From the NCBI GenBank assembly GCA_030740765.1, contig JASLWR010000032.1, positions 1 to 32,916 on the forward strand: DNA of 32,916 bases, read 5' to 3'. Positions 1 through 9,667 of this stretch are shown in pieces. Positions within the stretch are counted from its first letter, which is position 1. Each line of letters begins with the position of its first letter. The notes beneath the pieces are model-generated. The model had not been told where the DNA came from. It made no database searches and was given only the letters and a program-made list of their open reading frames with translations. The position numbers were made by a program, and so were the translations under genes. This DNA comes from Thermoplasmatota archaeon (GTDB lineage Archaea > Thermoplasmatota > Penumbrarchaeia > JASLWR01).

Positions 1-2
1 GC

Positions 3-3000
3 GGTGCGCAGATGGTTTACGGAGTTGACGCGAATTACACGTTCAACAACGCCGGAGTTTTTGTCGTTACCTTAACGCTGAAGGACGCAGCGGGCAACAC
101 TCATACTGACACGGTGGAGATCACCGTTAACGACACCACTAACCCGGTAGCCAATGCGAGTGCCGACCAGACGGTTGACCAGCACACACTGGTAATATTC
201 AATGGCAGTAGCAGTACCGACAATATAGCGGTAACGAACTATACCTGGACCTTTACCGACGGCAGTCTTCAAACTCTTTATGGAGCTGGCCCGAATTACA
301 CATTCGACAATGCAGGAGCTTTTGTGGTTACACTGACCACCAAGGATGCAGCTGGGAATACTCACACGGACACTGTGACGATCACGGTGAACGATGTAAC
401 CGACCCAACTGCCATGGCAGGTGATGGTCAGACAGTTGATCAAAGAGACGTGGTTGTGTTCAACGGCAGCGCCAGTACAGATAATTTAGGCGTAACGAAC
501 TATACCTGGACCTTCTCTGACGGTGGATTAAAGACATTGTACGGAGCAATGCCGAACTACACATTCCAGAACGTCGGTAATTATACCGTAACACTGAACG
601 TATCCGATGCAGCCGGAAACTGGAAAACCGGTACTACTTGGGTGAATGTGAGTGATATTGATGCACCTGTCTCAGGAACCATCTGGAACAATTCATTGAC
701 CACTGGTGATCTGGCGTTCTTCTCCATCAACCTTACGGACAATGTGGGTGTTAATACGGTATGGTTCAATTACACCATCAACGGTATGACCAATTACAAC
801 TGGTCGGTCACAAATAATACAAATGATGATTGGACGATAGAGATCACGATCCCATCCTACGCAGAGTTGATAGAATACTACTTCTGGTTCAACGATGATT
901 CTTCGAATAAGGATAAGGATGCCACGGCAAACCAGAACGTGTCCGATAATGATGATCCCGTGCTTTCGGTTCAGACGAATTCCACTCTCACGACGGGAGA
1001 TGACGGTGTGTTCCGGATAAACATAACCGACAACATAGCGGTAAACACCTCTTCGGTGTTGTTCTATTTCTCCTATGGTGGCGGAGTATGGCACCAAGCG
1101 AATGTTATAAACCAAACTGAATCCCGATGGACGATCACGATGAAAATGTGGAGCAACGCAGAAACGTTCCAGTTTTATTTCAAGGTGAACGATACCTCAG
1201 AAAACCAGAAGGATAGCGCTCCCAGCCTAGAGCTCCCAGTTAAGGACAATGATGTTCCCACTGTGGGGACTGATTTAACCACCGACACACCGAAGACCGG
1301 GGAGGGTTTTACCATAATCTGTAAAGCGACCGATAATATCGGAGTTTATTCAGTTTCCCTGAACTACACATATGATGGTGGCGCCACCTTTACCCTTGTA
1401 CCCATGACCGATTTGGGTGATGGTAACTGGAGTAAAACCATTACGGTTTCAACTAGTGCCGTGAGTATCAGTTATAACTTCTCCATATCGGATGAAGAAG
1501 GTAATGTGAGAGATACAACAAAGTCCGCAGCAACCCCTGTGGTGGACACAATACCTCCGGAATTCCTCGATGATGTTACGGTGGGTTCACCGGTTGCTGG
1601 CGAGGATTTCACCATATCCGTACTGATAAGTGACAATACGAATACGAGAGGATTGGTCCTCGTACAAGTAAACTATTCCGTCAATGGAATGACCTACTTA
1701 ACAAAGGGGCTTACCCACACCGTCGGGAACTACTATAACACCACGATTTCCGTACTTTCCAACGCAACCTCTTTCATATATCATATATATGCAAAGGATG
1801 CGGCCGACAACGAGATCGATAGATATAATCCGGCAGGCGTTCCGATACCTGTATTGGACACCACTGCTCCTGTGGCTAGTGCGGGCTCGGACAAGTCAAT
1901 CGGGCAGGGTCAGAACGTGACTTTCAACGGGTCACAATCGCACGACGCTGTGGGTGTGGTAACTTACAAGTGGAACTTCACCTATGACGGAAAAGAAGTG
2001 GTACTTAACGAGGCAGTTGTGAACTACACCTTCAATATTTCTGGAGTATACGTCGTTTGGCTGAACATCACCGATGCTGCTGGTAACTGGCACACTGATA
2101 ACCTCACAGTAACGGTGGCCGATATCACGGACCCGATGGCTGTTCCCGGTGGTAACCTAACGGTTGATCAGGGCGGCAACCACACATTTAATGCTTCAGG
2201 TAGTTCCGACAACGATGAAATCGATAATTACACGTGGACCTACGGTGGCAAGAAATACTATGGTCTGGAGATCACCTTGGACTTTGAAGATGCTGGTGTT
2301 TTCATGTTGTTCCTGAAGGTAAAGGATATGGCTGGAAATACCCATGAAGCCAACTTGACCATCACCGTCAAGGACATTACAAACCCAACGGCAGACGCTG
2401 GTGATGATTTAACGAAAAACATGGGTACTCAGGTCTTCTTCAATGGTGCCGACAGCACTGATAATGTTGGAGTCGTTACATACACCTGGACATTCAAAGA
2501 CGGAGTGACGAAAACACTTAATGGATCCAATGCGAACTATACTTTCGATAATCCGGGTGTGTTCAAAATCACCTTGACTGTAGAGGATGCTGCAGGTAAC
2601 ACTGACACGGATTACTTTAATTTAACCGTGGCGGATAACATCAAACCGATGGCAAAAGCCACAGCTGATGATGAGGACGCAGTAAATGGAGCCAATGCAA
2701 CTGCAGGGGATACCGTCGAATTAGATGCATCCACCAGCAGCGACAATGTAGGGATAACTGTGTGGAACTGGACAATCGAATCACCTGACAATGAGATGAG
2801 CTATTACTCGACAAAAACCGCCAGTCACAAGTTCGCCGATGACGGTACTTATACAGTCACCCTCACAGTAAAGGATGCTGCGGATAATATTGATTCTCAG
2901 ACCTTTGATGTTAAAGTGAAGGCTGCAATCAAAACCGTAACTCTCGGGCCTTTCAATGACAAGGACGGCAATCCGGTGGAGGGCTTTGATGTTATCATTA

Positions 3001-4058
3001 CCGTCGGTGGTGTGGATTACAAGGCAACTACTAATAAGGATGGTGAGGCAACATTCAAGGATATTCCTACACCGAAGAGCACCGATCCAGTAGTTGTCAA
3101 GGACGAGGATGGGAACGAGGTATTTTCCGGAACCTATAATGATGCATTGAGCAGTGTGGACACGGATTACGAACCCAGCGGCATTTTGCTCTATGTCATA
3201 ATTGCAATAATAGTGGTTGTGATCCTTGTTGTCTTGTTCTTTGTGATAAGGAAAAAGCCAGAAGAGGAAGAGGAACTGTACGGTGAAGAGGTGGAAGATG
3301 AAGAGCTAGTGGAGGGTGAAGGAGAAATGCCGGATGAGGGCGTTCTTACCGAAGGAATCGAAGCAGAAGTAGTGGAATTCCAGTGCCCGGAATGCGGATC
3401 AATGGTTGCAGAGACCGACGATGCCTGCCCGGGTTGCGGCGTTGCCTTCGAGGAGGAGGAAGTGGAGGAAGAGATCGAGGTGGTACAGTTCGAGTGTCCG
3501 GAATGCGGTAGTCTTGTAAACGAGACCGATGCTGCCTGCCCGGGTTGTGGCGTTGAATTCGAGGAAGAGGTGGAGGAATACATTGAAGAGGGTATTATGG
3601 ATGACGTCGATGACCTGGAGGCGGAGCTTGGGGAGTTGGAAGAGGCCGAAGAAATCGGGGAAGAGGCAATTGAGGATTTTTCCGGTGACATCGTCGATGT
3701 GGAGGGAGAAGGCGAAATAGCTGAAGGGATCGAAGAAGAGGGCGCAGAGGAAGCGGAAGAGTCTGAGGATGTAGAAGACGTTGCCGTGGAACAAGTGGAG
3801 GAAGAAGTGGAGGAAGAAGTAATGGAAGAGGCAGTTGAGGAAGAAGTGGAAGAAGTGGCGGAGGTGGCTGTGGATGAAGAAGTTGAAACAGTTGATGAAG
3901 CCGTGGAAGAAGCTGTAGAGGAAACTGCCGAAGAGACCGCCGTCGAAGAGGATATTGAAGAAACTGCTGAAGAAGAGATTGTTGAAGAAGCTTTAGAGGA
4001 TATCATAGACGACGACGATTTCGATTCGCTTCTCGAAGGTCTTGAAGACGAGCTTTAA
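3..4058 (+). CDS. Giant PKD/Ig-repeat surface protein with cytosolic zinc ribbons (5' partial)
   Basis: The reading frame is open from the first bases, and residues before the first Met continue a PKD repeat, so the 5' end lies outside the window. Numbering from the Met at 12: a partial PKD repeat, two PKD domains (about 43-215), four Ig-like domains of about 100 residues (about 216-618), four more PKD domains (about 619-970) with the recurring 'DAAGN' and 'NYTF' motifs, and a carboxypeptidase-regulatory-like beta domain (about 972-1050). One membrane helix follows at about 1057-1079, then a basic stop-transfer (RKK) and about 265 very acidic residues. The tail carries two CPECG...CPGCG zinc ribbons (first Cys near 1125 and 1162) and a Glu/Val-rich run. 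The sequence suggests an adhesin or cell-surface protein with a large extracellular part and a zinc-binding cytosolic tail. Domain identity is firm; function is inferred. It ends at a strong terminator-like palindrome. Confidence 0.9.
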   Translation, partial: GAQMVYGVDANYTFNNAGVFVVTLTLKDAAGNTHTDTVEITVNDTTNPVANASADQTVDQHTLVIFNGSSSTDNIAVTNYTWTFTDGSLQTLYGAGPNYTFDNAGAFVVTLTTKDAAGNTHTDTVTITVNDVTDPTAMAGDGQTVDQRDVVVFNGSASTDNLGVTNYTWTFSDGGLKTLYGAMPNYTFQNVGNYTVTLNVSDAAGNWKTGTTWVNVSDIDAPVSGTIWNNSLTTGDLAFFSINLTDNVGVNTVWFNYTINGMTNYNWSVTNNTNDDWTIEITIPSYAELIEYYFWFNDDSSNKDKDATANQNVSDNDDPVLSVQTNSTLTTGDDGVFRINITDNIAVNTSSVLFYFSYGGGVWHQANVINQTESRWTITMKMWSNAETFQFYFKVNDTSENQKDSAPSLELPVKDNDVPTVGTDLTTDTPKTGEGFTIICKATDNIGVYSVSLNYTYDGGATFTLVPMTDLGDGNWSKTITVSTSAVSISYNFSISDEEGNVRDTTKSAATPVVDTIPPEFLDDVTVGSPVAGEDFTISVLISDNTNTRGLVLVQVNYSVNGMTYLTKGLTHTVGNYYNTTISVLSNATSFIYHIYAKDAADNEIDRYNPAGVPIPVLDTTAPVASAGSDKSIGQGQNVTFNGSQSHDAVGVVTYKWNFTYDGKEVVLNEAVVNYTFNISGVYVVWLNITDAAGNWHTDNLTVTVADITDPMAVPGGNLTVDQGGNHTFNASGSSDNDEIDNYTWTYGGKKYYGLEITLDFEDAGVFMLFLKVKDMAGNTHEANLTITVKDITNPTADAGDDLTKNMGTQVFFNGADSTDNVGVVTYTWTFKDGVTKTLNGSNANYTFDNPGVFKITLTVEDAAGNTDTDYFNLTVADNIKPMAKATADDEDAVNGANATAGDTVELDASTSSDNVGITVWNWTIESPDNEMSYYSTKTASHKFADDGTYTVTLTVKDAADNIDSQTFDVKVKAAIKTVTLGPFNDKDGNPVEGFDVIITVGGVDYKATTNKDGEATFKDIPTPKSTDPVVVKDEDGNEVFSGTYNDALSSVDTDYEPSGILLYVIIAIIVVVILVVLFFVIRKKPEEEEELYGEEVEDEELVEGEGEMPDEGVLTEGIEAEVVEFQCPECGSMVAETDDACPGCGVAFEEEEVEEEIEVVQFECPECGSLVNETDAACPGCGVEFEEEVEEYIEEGIMDDVDDLEAELGELEEAEEIGEEAIEDFSGDIVDVEGEGEIAEGIEEEGAEEAEESEDVEDVAVEQVEEEVEEEVMEEAVEEEVEEVAEVAVDEEVETVDEAVEEAVEETAEETAVEEDIEETAEEEIVEEALEDIIDDDDFDSLLEGLEDEL

Positions 4059-4069
4059 GTATGTAAATA

Positions 4070-4107
4070 GGGTGAATCATTCACCCTTTTTTTTTTTATT
4101 TTTTTTT
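4070..4107 (+). terminator. Palindrome plus T-tracts after the PKD gene
   Basis: A perfect 17-base palindrome, GGGTGAATCATTCACCC (4070-4086), lies 11 bases after the stop codon. It is followed at once by 11 T, one A and nine T. Archaeal termination depends mainly on T-rich tracts, so this is a very likely transcript end. Confidence 0.85.
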
Positions 4108-4223
4108 GGATAGCCTACGCTCTGCCGCTAAGTGATTTTTCTTTATCCGTTGAGATATTAATCAAAAAGAATTAAATATCCCGGATTTACTTGTTTGGAA
4201 ACCATTAATGGCTGGTAAATGAT

Positions 4224-7200
4224 ATGCGTACCGTTACAGGAGCCGGCAGGATCGGGATCGGAATAATTTTCACATTCATTTCCATCATGTCCCTCATATT
4301 CGTTTTGCCCACATCTTCCATCTACGATACTACCGAAAATCACGTTTCAGTCATCTCTTCTGTATCTGGCTCCGCGCAAATTGACAATCTCACTGACTCA
4401 GCGAGTCCCCGTAATGTGGACGATTCGACCCTTACGAGAAGTGTCAGCTTGTTCATATGGAAAATAAGGTGTCAATGTGAGGACACGGGGGGAATTAATA
4501 ACGATGTTGAGATGTATTTTACCGTTGACGTGAATGGTGGTGAGACACGATTTCCAGCCCAAGACTATTACGAGCTATCTGTGGGTGAAGAAAAGATTAT
4601 TAATGCATTTGTTTTCTCTGAGCCATCGTTGTCCCAGAGCCTGACCATAAATGTTCATGTATGGGATGACGATGCTCCGCTTTCCAGCGACGATCTGGGT
4701 CAGTTTACCGATGTCCATGATCCTACGGACAATTTCGGGGATACCGGGGAAATGGGTGTGGACAACTGCTACTACAGGGATGTGGGAGACTGGTCGTTCT
4801 GGTACTGGGTGGAAACCGGAGCCCCTCCCAAAGAGCCTTCTTTACGGGGCCCACTCAATGAGCAGTCCTTCAATTCATCTCTTCCGGTCTTTTCCTGGAC
4901 CTTCAATCCCGGTACCGACCAAAACCAGGGGGCATTCTGTGTCCAGATCGATGATTCAGCTCAGTTCACTTCCGTAGAGATCACCAGTGGAGACATGGAG
5001 TCCTCTCTAAAGACATGGACTCCTTCGGGACTCGATGACGGTACCTGGTACTGGAGAATATGCACCAGAGATTCTTCCGGCGCATGGGGCAACTGGTCTG
5101 GCTCAAGAGTATTTATGCTGGATCGTTCCCCCCCTTCGGTGAATCTCGTTTATCCTACCGGCGGTGAGAAATTGTATGGTAATGTTTCCATCAAGGTTAT
5201 GGCATCGGACAGTATCTCCGGTGTTGCACGGGTCGATTTTTACTATAAAATAGGCAGTAATTATGTCTATATAGGAAGTCAGATCGAGACCACAGCCAAT
5301 TATTATCAGATGTCCTGGGACACTTCGGTAATCCCTGAAGATACTTCATATCATATAAGGGTGGTCGGATTCAACGACGTTGGTTTATCTCGTGAAGATA
5401 GAACCGACCTTTTTATTGAGATAGACCAACCGGAAACACCTTTCATCGAATTACTCTCACCCGTTGGTAATGAGAATTTAAGCGGTTACTGTGAGGTCCG
5501 ATGGCGTTCATACGACAATGACGCCGATGATTCGCTGCTGTTCAGGATCGCACTTAGTGTCGACGGCGGTGAATTTTTTTCCAACGTTACCGGTTGGCTG
5601 ACGGAAAAAGAGACCGGAACAGTTGAGGATAAATTCAATTACTCATTGGATCTGGCCGCTTTTAAAAACGCAAGTACGTACCGTATAAGGGTAACTGTCA
5701 CGGACTCATCCCCGCTAACGCCGGACGTCTATGATACCACCGTAGAGAATTTTTCGATTTATCATCCTATTATGAACTACCCACCTTTAGTCAGTATCGA
5801 GTATCCTCTAAGGGGCAGTTTCACGGTGGAGATCCGAATCACCTATAACGCATCCGATCGGAATGAACCCGACATTCTCTCCATTGCGATATGGTTCCAG
5901 GCTAAGGGTGGCCATTGGCAGCTCATCTCAGCGCAAATGGAGAATACCGGAGAATTTTCATGGAACCTTGCGGGTATCCCGGAAGGCCTCTACAAGTTGA
6001 GAATCGAAGCGAACGATGGAAAAGTAAACGGCTCTTCGGAAATGGATGATTTTTCATTGTCAATATATCGGAATAACCCACCATGTGCAGTCATACTGGC
6101 ACCCCAAAATGGTTCAGTTTTCAACAATCGGTCACCAATATCTTTCATTTCGGGAGCCTATGATCCAGATGATAACAATATTTCCGTGAGATGGTCATCG
6201 GATGTGGACGGTGTGCTTTACGAAGGAGACCCGATAACTTTTTCCATCACACTTTCATTGGGTGCCCATAACATACGTTTCCGGGTATGGGACGAATACG
6301 GTTTAGTGGATGAACAAAGGATCGTATTGCACATTTCAGAGTATGATTTTCTTTTTTATTCGGATATTTACGTTGAGAATATTACCCTACCTTCTAAGGT
6401 AAGTTTTGGTGATGTAGTGATGATAAACGTAAGCATCAGGAACCTCGGCAACCTTGGTGGGAACGTATCGTTCATTCTGCGGGCAGTCCCGGATTATTCC
6501 GGTGTAAATCCTGCCAGGAAGGGGAGTCTCGAATTGGATCAAATTGAAATATTCCATGATGTCGTAGTGATTGCGGCAGGTGAGGTCTATTTCAGAATGG
6601 TGACTTGGATTCCCGACTCTCCAGGTTACTATCTGATCGAACCGATCATAATGGACCACAATAGTTCGAATGATGGGACTCCCTTTCGAATTGAGATATA
6701 CGAATCACACTCTACTGCTGATCTCGAAGGAGAACAATTGCTCGAACCTTTTTTTTATGCCTATCCTCTAGTAATATTTCTTGTGGTGTTGTTCTTTGGT
6801 ATTGTCATCTTTCACCGCATCAAGCGCCGCAGAATTGAAAAACAAGCAATAATCGACGAATTGATGGAAACCGGGAAAAATGATCCAGGACTCGACATCG
6901 ATGTAAAAAAAATGGAACCGTCAACCGACCTCATTTCACAAAATTTATGTATCGACAAAGACGGCATTAGTGAGCTTGATCAATTAGAAACGGGTTTGCC
7001 AGGGTCCCGGATGGAAACCGATGGGATTCGGGCCAATGAGACCGATGGGCTCAAGGATATAAATATAATAAAAGCCATGAGTGACATCATTGCAGATTTC
7101 GAAGAGGATTGTTCACCCACATCAGGTATCCATGCAGATTCGACCCCGGTGCAATCCAAAAAAGGTGATGAAGCGCTGCCCGAGTTGAAAAAAATGGATG

Positions 7201-7283
7201 ACGATATATTATCTATGGAGCACAAGAAAAATGGGAGCGAGAAATTGCCTAAAAGAGTAATGGAGATTTTTGAAGGTCTTTAA
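4224..7283 (+). CDS. Secreted Ig/FnIII-like repeat protein with C-terminal membrane anchor
   Basis: A 1019-residue protein. The N-terminus is a signal peptide (basic start, hydrophobic about 9-30). An Asp-rich beta domain follows (about 35-205), then an FnIII-like domain with the WYWRI pattern (about 206-300), and several Ig-like domains opening with 'PP.V....P..G' (about 301-720). A CARDB-like adhesion domain ('NVSIRNLGNLGG', about 735-830) precedes one membrane helix (about 843-866), a basic stop-transfer (KRRR) and about 150 polar cytosolic residues. The topology matches the upstream PKD protein: large outside, one anchor, charged tail inside; the tail here has no zinc ribbon. The ATG lacks a clear Shine-Dalgarno. 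An A/T-rich element (ATTAAATAT, near 4170) about 50 bases upstream could be its promoter. The exact ligand or partner cannot be told. Confidence 0.85.
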   Translation: MRTVTGAGRIGIGIIFTFISIMSLIFVLPTSSIYDTTENHVSVISSVSGSAQIDNLTDSASPRNVDDSTLTRSVSLFIWKIRCQCEDTGGINNDVEMYFTVDVNGGETRFPAQDYYELSVGEEKIINAFVFSEPSLSQSLTINVHVWDDDAPLSSDDLGQFTDVHDPTDNFGDTGEMGVDNCYYRDVGDWSFWYWVETGAPPKEPSLRGPLNEQSFNSSLPVFSWTFNPGTDQNQGAFCVQIDDSAQFTSVEITSGDMESSLKTWTPSGLDDGTWYWRICTRDSSGAWGNWSGSRVFMLDRSPPSVNLVYPTGGEKLYGNVSIKVMASDSISGVARVDFYYKIGSNYVYIGSQIETTANYYQMSWDTSVIPEDTSYHIRVVGFNDVGLSREDRTDLFIEIDQPETPFIELLSPVGNENLSGYCEVRWRSYDNDADDSLLFRIALSVDGGEFFSNVTGWLTEKETGTVEDKFNYSLDLAAFKNASTYRIRVTVTDSSPLTPDVYDTTVENFSIYHPIMNYPPLVSIEYPLRGSFTVEIRITYNASDRNEPDILSIAIWFQAKGGHWQLISAQMENTGEFSWNLAGIPEGLYKLRIEANDGKVNGSSEMDDFSLSIYRNNPPCAVILAPQNGSVFNNRSPISFISGAYDPDDNNISVRWSSDVDGVLYEGDPITFSITLSLGAHNIRFRVWDEYGLVDEQRIVLHISEYDFLFYSDIYVENITLPSKVSFGDVVMINVSIRNLGNLGGNVSFILRAVPDYSGVNPARKGSLELDQIEIFHDVVVIAAGEVYFRMVTWIPDSPGYYLIEPIIMDHNSSNDGTPFRIEIYESHSTADLEGEQLLEPFFYAYPLVIFLVVLFFGIVIFHRIKRRRIEKQAIIDELMETGKNDPGLDIDVKKMEPSTDLISQNLCIDKDGISELDQLETGLPGSRMETDGIRANETDGLKDINIIKAMSDIIADFEEDCSPTSGIHADSTPVQSKKGDEALPELKKMDDDILSMEHKKNGSEKLPKRVMEIFEGL

Positions 7284-7313
7284 AAAGTGTGAAATGGTCA
7301 AATTTCCACAGAA

Positions 7314-7598
7314 TTATTTAATCTTTTTTTTCGCCTTCTTCACTGCCACGATGATGAGTATTGCAAAAATAATCACGAACACGATGGCGATAATGCAGAA
7401 TATACCCCCACCTATGGTCCCATTATCATCATCGTTGTCTCCACCACCTGACCCGTGGCTTCTGTAGTATACTCCGCCGCGATAACTGCCACCTCCGCCG
7501 CTACTACCTCCGCTCCCGCCACCCTTTGCGGCTACGGTGGGTACAAGAAACGATGTCAATAAAAGCATGATTATCAGGACGACCGTACTCCTTTTCAT
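7314..7598 (-). CDS. Small Gly/Ser-rich membrane protein with signal peptide
   Basis: A 94-residue protein from the ATG at 7598, which is followed by a clean signal peptide (MKRSTVV..., hydrophobic core, A-A-K cleavage-like site). The in-frame ATG at 7655 adds 19 residues that would spoil the signal. The mature part is a Gly/Ser-rich stretch (about 26-58) with an Asp cluster, then one strongly hydrophobic helix (about 64-86) and a Lys-rich end. The shape is like small 'TPM-tail' or surface-anchor peptides, but no family is recognised. It converges on the preceding large surface protein, with 30 bases between the stops. Confidence 0.65.
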   Translation of the reverse strand: MKRSTVVLIIMLLLTSFLVPTVAAKGGGSGGSSGGGGSYRGGVYYRSHGSGGGDNDDDNGTIGGGIFCIIAIVFVIIFAILIIVAVKKAKKKIK

Positions 7599-7740
7599 AG
7601 AATGACTCCCGAACTTGGAAATGATTGTTCTATACTTCTCTAAGATACATCTCAATATTAATATAATTTATGGGTGGATTCAAACAAACATGCGTGCCAG
7701 AATCGGCTTTTCCTCCACCTTACCGGTGTTTCAGAAAGCT

Positions 7741-7750
7741 TTATAAATAT
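7741..7750 (+). promoter_or_regulatory. TATA-like box for the Lrp-domain gene
   Basis: TTATAAATAT lies about 30-35 bases before the ATG at 7779. No Shine-Dalgarno precedes the start. This spacing fits an archaeal promoter giving a leaderless or nearly leaderless transcript. Confidence 0.6.
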
Positions 7751-7778
7751 CCTGTTACTATAGTACGTAACTGATATC

Positions 7779-8012
7779 ATGGCAGTAGGTTTCGTTCTAA
7801 TCAGTATCGCGCCAATGAAGGAACGCGATATCCACACAGCCCTATCCAGCATTCCTGAGATAGTAGAACATCATCCTCTATTTGGTGAGTTCGACATCAT
7901 TGCAAAAATAGAAGCTGAAGATTTCAATGTAGTAGGCCATGTGGTCATGTACAAGATACGGATTATTCCAGGGATATTGGATACAAAGACCTTGATGGGA
8001 ACTCAGTTTTAG
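7779..8012 (+). CDS. Stand-alone Lrp/AsnC ligand-binding (RAM) domain protein
   Basis: A 77-residue protein that matches the C-terminal ligand-binding domain of Lrp/AsnC regulators over its whole length: a beta strand (VGFVLISIAP), a helix after 'ERDIHTALSSIPEIVE', then the 'G.FDIIAKIEAEDF' strand and a final 'I..IPGILDTKTLMGTQ' segment. There is no helix-turn-helix, so it cannot bind DNA by itself. Such single-domain proteins form beta-sandwich oligomers, may bind amino acids, and may co-assemble with full-length Lrp proteins. It lies 268 bases upstream of the serine-synthesis genes; a sensing role for that pathway would be inference only. A promoter-like box with leaderless spacing precedes it. 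Confidence 0.85.
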   Translation: MAVGFVLISIAPMKERDIHTALSSIPEIVEHHPLFGEFDIIAKIEAEDFNVVGHVVMYKIRIIPGILDTKTLMGTQF

Positions 8013-8227
8013 AATGATCCGGATCGAATGAATTGGTATTTTTTATTACATTCAACGGGTTTTACTTGCAGCAACGGTTTTGGTCCTGAAAATTGTTAAT
8101 GGTTGATCCCGGATCAGCTAGAGCTGGTATGAATTTTTTTCATTGTGGAAGACGGGGATACTATCTTCTGAAAAAATGGAATTAGTAGTGGAAAAATCGC
8201 AACTTTATATCAAGTATTTTCGCCTCC

Positions 8228-8240
8228 TTATAATAAAATA
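8228..8240 (+). promoter_or_regulatory. TATA-like box before the DUF1015 gene
   Basis: An A/T-rich element (TTATAATAAAATA) lies about 45 bases before the ATG at 8281. The rest of the 268-base gap holds two short palindromes, GATCCGGATC near 8014 and GATCCCGGATC near 8105, and no coding signal. Confidence 0.4.
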
Positions 8241-8280
8241 ACAAAACCTATTAATCGAAGAAATGAAATAACGCGGCCAT

Positions 8281-9624
8281 ATGGTACGAGTCCTCCCTTT
8301 CAAAGGCTATCGGTATAATGCTGACCGAATTTCAGATTTCAAGGATGTGATCTCCCCTCCCTATGACGTTATCAAAGGAGAGTTGGTTGAACGTCTCCAC
8401 TCCCGCTCGCCGTACAATATTTCACACATAATCAAGGGTGAAAGAAGAGACATGGACGAAGGGGGAAACAACGAGTATTCAAGGGCGCGGGAATACCTTG
8501 AAAAATGGATCGATCAGGGGATTTTGATCCGTGAAGAAAGGGAGGACTTCTATGTCTATGCCCAAGAGTTCCACTGTCAGGGACGCCATTACACAAGATG
8601 GGGTTTCATCGGTCTCATTGAACTTGAAGATTTTGGCAGTCTGGAAGACGGGGGTGATGAGAAATTCGCAGGAGTACTACAGCATGAAGAAACGATGCCA
8701 AAGGATATCGAGGATAGGCTAAACCTTTTGCGGGCGACAAAGGCGAACTTTGGGCAGATATTCGTCATCTACCCAGATCCCGAAGGCATCATCGATGGAA
8801 TTTTAGCAGTCAGGATGGATGATGAACCGGACTTGGTGGCGGATGATGATCTTGGAGTGTCCCATAAGCTCTGGGTGATTCGGGATGAGAACGACATTAA
8901 TGCCATATCAGCTGCCATGGCGGGTAACTTTGCGATAATCGCTGACGGTCATCATAGGTACAAGACCGCACTGGCATACAGCAGGGAAAACCCGGGAATA
9001 ATGAGTGCGAGGCATCGAATGATGACCTTCGTGAACATGTCCAATCCCGGGCTGGTGGTACTTCCAACTCACCGCCTTGTTCAGCATATAGATGGTTTTG
9101 ATATGATATCACTCATAGAGAAATTGAAGATGGATTTTGACGTTAAAAGCTATGGGCCGGGGGAGACCGCCCGTGATGAGATGTTTGCCTGCATGGACGC
9201 GGATTTCTCGGGTTCAAAGCACGCGTTTGGAATATACGGCAACGACAAGAACTTCTACGGTCTGACACTCCGGGACGAAACTGTGATGGACGAAATCGGT
9301 GGAAAGTCGGATGCATGGAAGAAACTGGATGTCACCATACTTCACACGTTGATTCTTGATCGCTATCTGGGAATAAACAAGGAAAAATTGGCTTCAGGCA
9401 CAATTGGTGGTGGGTCATTCGTTGAATACATAAAGGGTATCGGAAATGCAGTGAATGAATCCATAGAGATGGTGGATGGGGGTGCCCAGGCCGTATTCTT
9501 CATGAATCCCACAAAGGTGAGCGAGGTAGAGGCCGTTGCAGGAAATTTCGAGACGATGCCGCAAAAATCCACCTTTTTCTACCCCAAAGTATATACGGGT
9601 TTTACGATAAACAAGCTTGATTGA
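8281..9624 (+). CDS. DUF1015 family protein, probably linked to serine metabolism
   Basis: A 447-residue protein recognised as DUF1015 (COG4198) by its N-terminus ('LPFKGYRYN', then 'VISPPYDVI') and by the central motif 'IADGHHRYKTAL' (ADGHHR at about 221-226). Its length is typical for the family. The GHHR motif resembles the phosphate-binding motif of ParB/sulfiredoxin-fold enzymes, to which archaeal free-serine kinase SerK belongs. DUF1015 genes often sit beside serA or serC, and here serC follows 43 bases downstream on the same strand. A phosphoserine- or serine-related reaction is therefore a reasonable inference, not shown by the sequence. No Shine-Dalgarno is seen before the ATG. Confidence 0.85.
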   Translation: MVRVLPFKGYRYNADRISDFKDVISPPYDVIKGELVERLHSRSPYNISHIIKGERRDMDEGGNNEYSRAREYLEKWIDQGILIREEREDFYVYAQEFHCQGRHYTRWGFIGLIELEDFGSLEDGGDEKFAGVLQHEETMPKDIEDRLNLLRATKANFGQIFVIYPDPEGIIDGILAVRMDDEPDLVADDDLGVSHKLWVIRDENDINAISAAMAGNFAIIADGHHRYKTALAYSRENPGIMSARHRMMTFVNMSNPGLVVLPTHRLVQHIDGFDMISLIEKLKMDFDVKSYGPGETARDEMFACMDADFSGSKHAFGIYGNDKNFYGLTLRDETVMDEIGGKSDAWKKLDVTILHTLILDRYLGINKEKLASGTIGGGSFVEYIKGIGNAVNESIEMVDGGAQAVFFMNPTKVSEVEAVAGNFETMPQKSTFFYPKVYTGFTINKLD

Positions 9625-9667
9625 AAAATTGATTTTATAATATAATTAATTGAAATGAGGCATGAAA

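Noticed and set aside
3191-4006. Long minus-strand frame made almost entirely of Ser, Thr and Ala
   Set aside because: It is the antisense shadow of the Glu/Val-rich tail of the PKD protein; the composition follows from GAA/GAG codons read backwards.
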